Below are positions 5,829 to 7,984 of a DNA stretch of 7,984 bases, one piece after another. The position numbers and the translations under genes were made by a program. Numbering within the stretch: position 1 is the stretch's first letter; the number at the start of each line of letters is the position of its first letter. The notes beneath the pieces are model-generated. The model was given only the letters and a program-made list of their open reading frames with translations, did no database searches and was not told where the DNA came from. Location: positions 1 to 7,984 of the forward strand of contig JAKBQK010000278.1 of NCBI GenBank assembly GCA_021835265.1, in the 5' to 3' direction. The DNA is from Thermoplasmata archaeon. Its GTDB lineage: Archaea; Thermoplasmatota; Thermoplasmata; Thermoplasmatales; Thermoplasmataceae.

Positions 5829-6647
5829 TTAAATCACCAATGGAGTTATGACCTTACTAAAACTCTTACTCATTACACTTGTGCAGAATTTATCTATTTC
5901 TGCATTGTAATCATTGTGTCTTTCCATGTTGACCAGGTGTCCTGAATCTCTGAATTTTATAAACTTACTGTTGGGGAGTTTTTCATGAATTATTTCAGAG
6001 TTTTCAATAGGAACTATCTTATCATCCAGTCCAGAAATTACCAGAGTTGGACATGATATATTCTGAAGTTTATCTAAAACGTCGAATTTTATGAACGCCA
6101 TTGACTGCTGTACCTGCTTCACAATGGGAGAATCAAGGCTCCTTTCCTCTATAATAAGATCAATCAATTTTCTATTATTCAATACGGTTTTTTCTGAAAA
6201 AGCAGGTCTCATTCTTTCAAACATTTCCTTTCCATTGGGAGGTTCTGAAAGAATCTTAAGCACATCCATTGAAGGCAACTTTGATCGTATTCCAAAATTA
6301 GTTGAAGAGAGTACTAGTCCTTCTATCATTTCTTGATGTTCCAGGGCAAACTGTTCGGCTATCATCCCACCCATTGATACACCTATCAGAAAAAATTTTT
6401 CTAATTTTAATGACTGTACAAGAGAAAATAGATCGCTCTGAAAATCATCCAAGGTATAATTTTCTTCAGGCTTAGATGATTTCCCAACTCCCCTATTATC
6501 GTAAAAGATGAGTTTATACTTCATGGAAAGGGACTTCTGGAATTTCCACATCCACATTGAATAACCAAGTCCCTCAATAAAAACTATTGGGGTTCCTTTA
6601 CCGACTACATTATAAAATATTTGAATGTCCCCATTTCTTAGAATCAT
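5829..6647 (-). CDS. Alpha/beta hydrolase (esterase/lipase-like)
   Basis: This complete 272-residue alpha/beta hydrolase has a readable triad: Ser91 in the nucleophile elbow GVSMGG (89-94), Asp209 in GLDDKIVP and His237 in DSGHLVNME. YDNRGVGKSS (49-58) is the usual strand-4 loop. A helical cap of about 60-70 residues lies between about 120 and 190. In the oxyanion-loop motif the common HG is EG (Glu25-Gly26, IEGLGYS). The family cleaves esters, thioesters or C-C bonds in the cytoplasm; no signal peptide is seen. It starts at ATG 6647, overlapping the transporter stop as ATGA, with a weak GGTG five bases upstream of the start, so translation is probably coupled. It may release an acid from an imported ester for the ligase encoded next, or remove acyl groups from CoA as an editing activity (both inference). 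About 18 residues after the last expected helix form an extra C-terminal tail. Confidence 0.92.
   Translation of the reverse strand: MILRNGDIQIFYNVVGKGTPIVFIEGLGYSMWMWKFQKSLSMKYKLIFYDNRGVGKSSKPEENYTLDDFQSDLFSLVQSLKLEKFFLIGVSMGGMIAEQFALEHQEMIEGLVLSSTNFGIRSKLPSMDVLKILSEPPNGKEMFERMRPAFSEKTVLNNRKLIDLIIEERSLDSPIVKQVQQSMAFIKFDVLDKLQNISCPTLVISGLDDKIVPIENSEIIHEKLPNSKFIKFRDSGHLVNMERHNDYNAEIDKFCTSVMSKSFSKVITPLVI
5833..5838 (-). promoter_or_regulatory. Ribosome binding site deciding the CTG start of the CoA ligase
   Basis: GGTGAT, a six-base match to the complement of the archaeal 16S rRNA 3' end, lies in the last codons of the hydrolase, seven bases before CTG at 5825. It matches in type and spacing the GGTGA before the condensing-enzyme start, which supports initiation at the non-standard codon. 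Confidence 0.6.
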
Positions 6648-7984
6648 GGGGACACCGTTTCGAGTGGTTTTCTTGACGCTCTTGGACCGGCTAGCAATAC
6701 AAAAGCGGCTATTATTTCAAGTATTCCAAGTAAGATAAAGAAGTTTGCACCGGTTTTTACTATGCTAGCAGTGGTGAGAACAACCATCGCTGTGAATGCA
6801 AAAGGTACTATGGCTCCGCCCAGGTGACCAATACCGTCTGAGAGAGCAAATCCAGTTGCCCTTGCCCTGGTTGGATATATTTCTGCAGTGTATGTATAAG
6901 CTGGCACTGCGAAGGCTGTTGCGAAAGACCCTAAAAAGGCACCTATGGTTAATAAAACTGCAGAATGATCATATAGAGCCAGTGCAAATAGAAATACTGC
7001 TATAATAGCTGGTATGAGTGCAGAGATAATCAGATATTTTCTTTCCCACTTATCAGCGATAAAAGTCATGGAGACTGCACCTACTATATAACCGGTGGAT
7101 CCAAGACCAATATACCATACTGCAGTCGTGAACAGAAATCCTGATGTGACAAATATCAGTGGTGCAAATCCCAGTATACCGTAAGCCAGGAAATAGTCTA
7201 GAAACCAGAATGATGCCACTATGGCTAATCTAGGACCATACTTTTTTGTAAATATTTCTCTCGTAGGAAAGTGTTCACCAGGAATCTCTCTTTCATAAGC
7301 GGGAATTTCAGGAAGTGTGCTAATCTTCTCCTTAACAAAAGACTCCATATCATTGATTATTTTCGCGGCCTCATCTGGTTTACCTTTAAGTACAAGCCAT
7401 CTAGGAGACTCCGGCATACTAAATCTCAGGAAGACTATTGCCACCGCAATAACTGCTGGTATAGCAAAAAGGTACCTCCAACCGTCGGCATTTATTGGTA
7501 TGACAACCAGTGCAATAAATGGAGCGAGAGCGAACCCAAGGGCCCCTGAAAAATATGCCCATTGAGTCATTTTTCCTCTCATATGAGATGGGGTTATTTC
7601 TGACATATATGTGTTGATTATGGATATCTCAGCACCGATTCCCATTCCAGCTATGAATCTCCCAGCTATTAATTCTGGGGCATTGAATGACAGAGCTGAT
7701 ATTAATGTTCCTACGGCAACAAGTAAGGCATTGGTTACAAGCCCAAGCCTTCTTCCGACATAATCACTTATAGTTGACACAACGTAAGTACCAACTATAT
7801 ATCCAAAAAGAGTTGCAGAAGCAGAATCACTCAGTAGTATCTCAGTCAGCTTCAACTGTGAGACCATAGGAGATACGAACGCATAACTCAAAGCAAGTAT
7901 ATCGTAGAAGGCAAAAAAATAGCCAATTCCCAGAATTACAAGCCAGAACCTTGGATAGGGTCTTATGGGCAAACGGTCAAGCCT
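6644..7984 (-). CDS. MFS transporter (sugar/metabolite:H+ symporter type), 5' end beyond the window
   Basis: This is a 12-helix major facilitator protein. The visible part is 446 codons, open to the right edge. The first possible in-window start is TTG at 7972, but the codons before it (R-L-D-R) fit the LDRLP leader common in this family, so I treat it as partial. Counting from that TTG, landmarks are membrane-embedded Asp24 in FFAFYD of helix 1, the loop 2-3 motif DYVGRR (70-75), the PESPRW signature after helix 6 (187-192), a long central loop (about 193-245), the second-half repeat DKWERK (307-312) and AEIYPTRARATG (363-374). PESPRW and the embedded Asp place it with sugar-porter and aromatic-acid/metabolite:H+ symporter groups, and the substrate is most likely an organic acid or related solute. 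It acts in the cytoplasmic membrane, energised by protons. It heads the visible operon and overlaps the hydrolase by four bases. Sampled stretches are richer in G+C than the next genes. Confidence 0.93.
   Translation of the reverse strand, partial: RLDRLPIRPYPRFWLVILGIGYFFAFYDILALSYAFVSPMVSQLKLTEILLSDSASATLFGYIVGTYVVSTISDYVGRRLGLVTNALLVAVGTLISALSFNAPELIAGRFIAGMGIGAEISIINTYMSEITPSHMRGKMTQWAYFSGALGFALAPFIALVVIPINADGWRYLFAIPAVIAVAIVFLRFSMPESPRWLVLKGKPDEAAKIINDMESFVKEKISTLPEIPAYEREIPGEHFPTREIFTKKYGPRLAIVASFWFLDYFLAYGILGFAPLIFVTSGFLFTTAVWYIGLGSTGYIVGAVSMTFIADKWERKYLIISALIPAIIAVFLFALALYDHSAVLLTIGAFLGSFATAFAVPAYTYTAEIYPTRARATGFALSDGIGHLGGAIVPFAFTAMVVLTTASIVKTGANFFILLGILEIIAAFVLLAGPRASRKPLETVSP

Noticed and set aside
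7271..7565. Plus-strand open frames opposite the MFS gene, and similar ones opposite the regulator, condensing enzyme, hydrolase and SDR
   Set aside because: They lie entirely antisense to well-supported genes and have no recognisable protein features.

Overview
The window looks like a piece of an AT-rich archaeal chromosome, most likely Thermoplasmatales or a close relative. The signs are a CCA-less tRNA-Gly preceded by an archaeal TATA box, several starts that look leaderless with TATA-like boxes 24-28 bases upstream, AGA/AGG and ATA-rich codon use, and Shine-Dalgarno (SD) sites of the GGTGA(T) type inside an operon. The genus is inference; no taxonomic marker was checked.

Left part (1-2038). 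The 5' end of a zinc alcohol dehydrogenase runs off the left edge on the minus strand. A tRNA-Gly(CCC) follows on the plus strand, then about 320 bases of AT-rich DNA without a supportable gene, then a small four-helix membrane protein of unknown function (plus). Convergent to it is a one-domain VOC (glyoxalase/bleomycin-resistance fold) gene. Its SD and ATG lie in a different frame from its body, so it is either frameshifted or starts unusually.

Middle (2039-2838). A FabG/PhaB-type short-chain dehydrogenase/reductase on the plus strand has an odd 13-bp GC-rich palindrome upstream of its promoter. It ends at a symmetrical hairpin that can serve both converging transcripts.

Right part (2839-7984). 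Five tightly packed minus-strand genes form one probable operon. In transcription order they are an MFS transporter (5' end beyond the window), an alpha/beta hydrolase (ATGA overlap), a class I adenylate-forming acyl-CoA ligase, a ketoacyl-synthase-III-like condensing enzyme (20-base overlap) and a TetR-family regulator. The ligase has no ATG, GTG or TTG start for its conserved N-terminus. The best reading is a CTG start two codons after the hydrolase stop and in the same frame, served by a perfect GGTGAT SD.

Working model (inference): the transporter brings in a carboxylate or ester, the hydrolase frees or cleaves an acid, the ligase makes its CoA thioester, the condensing enzyme joins or transfers acyl groups, and the convergent SDR could reduce a 3-oxoacyl product. 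TetR would respond to the substrate or acyl-CoA. The substrate cannot be read from the sequence. I saw no mobile element, CRISPR array or attachment site.
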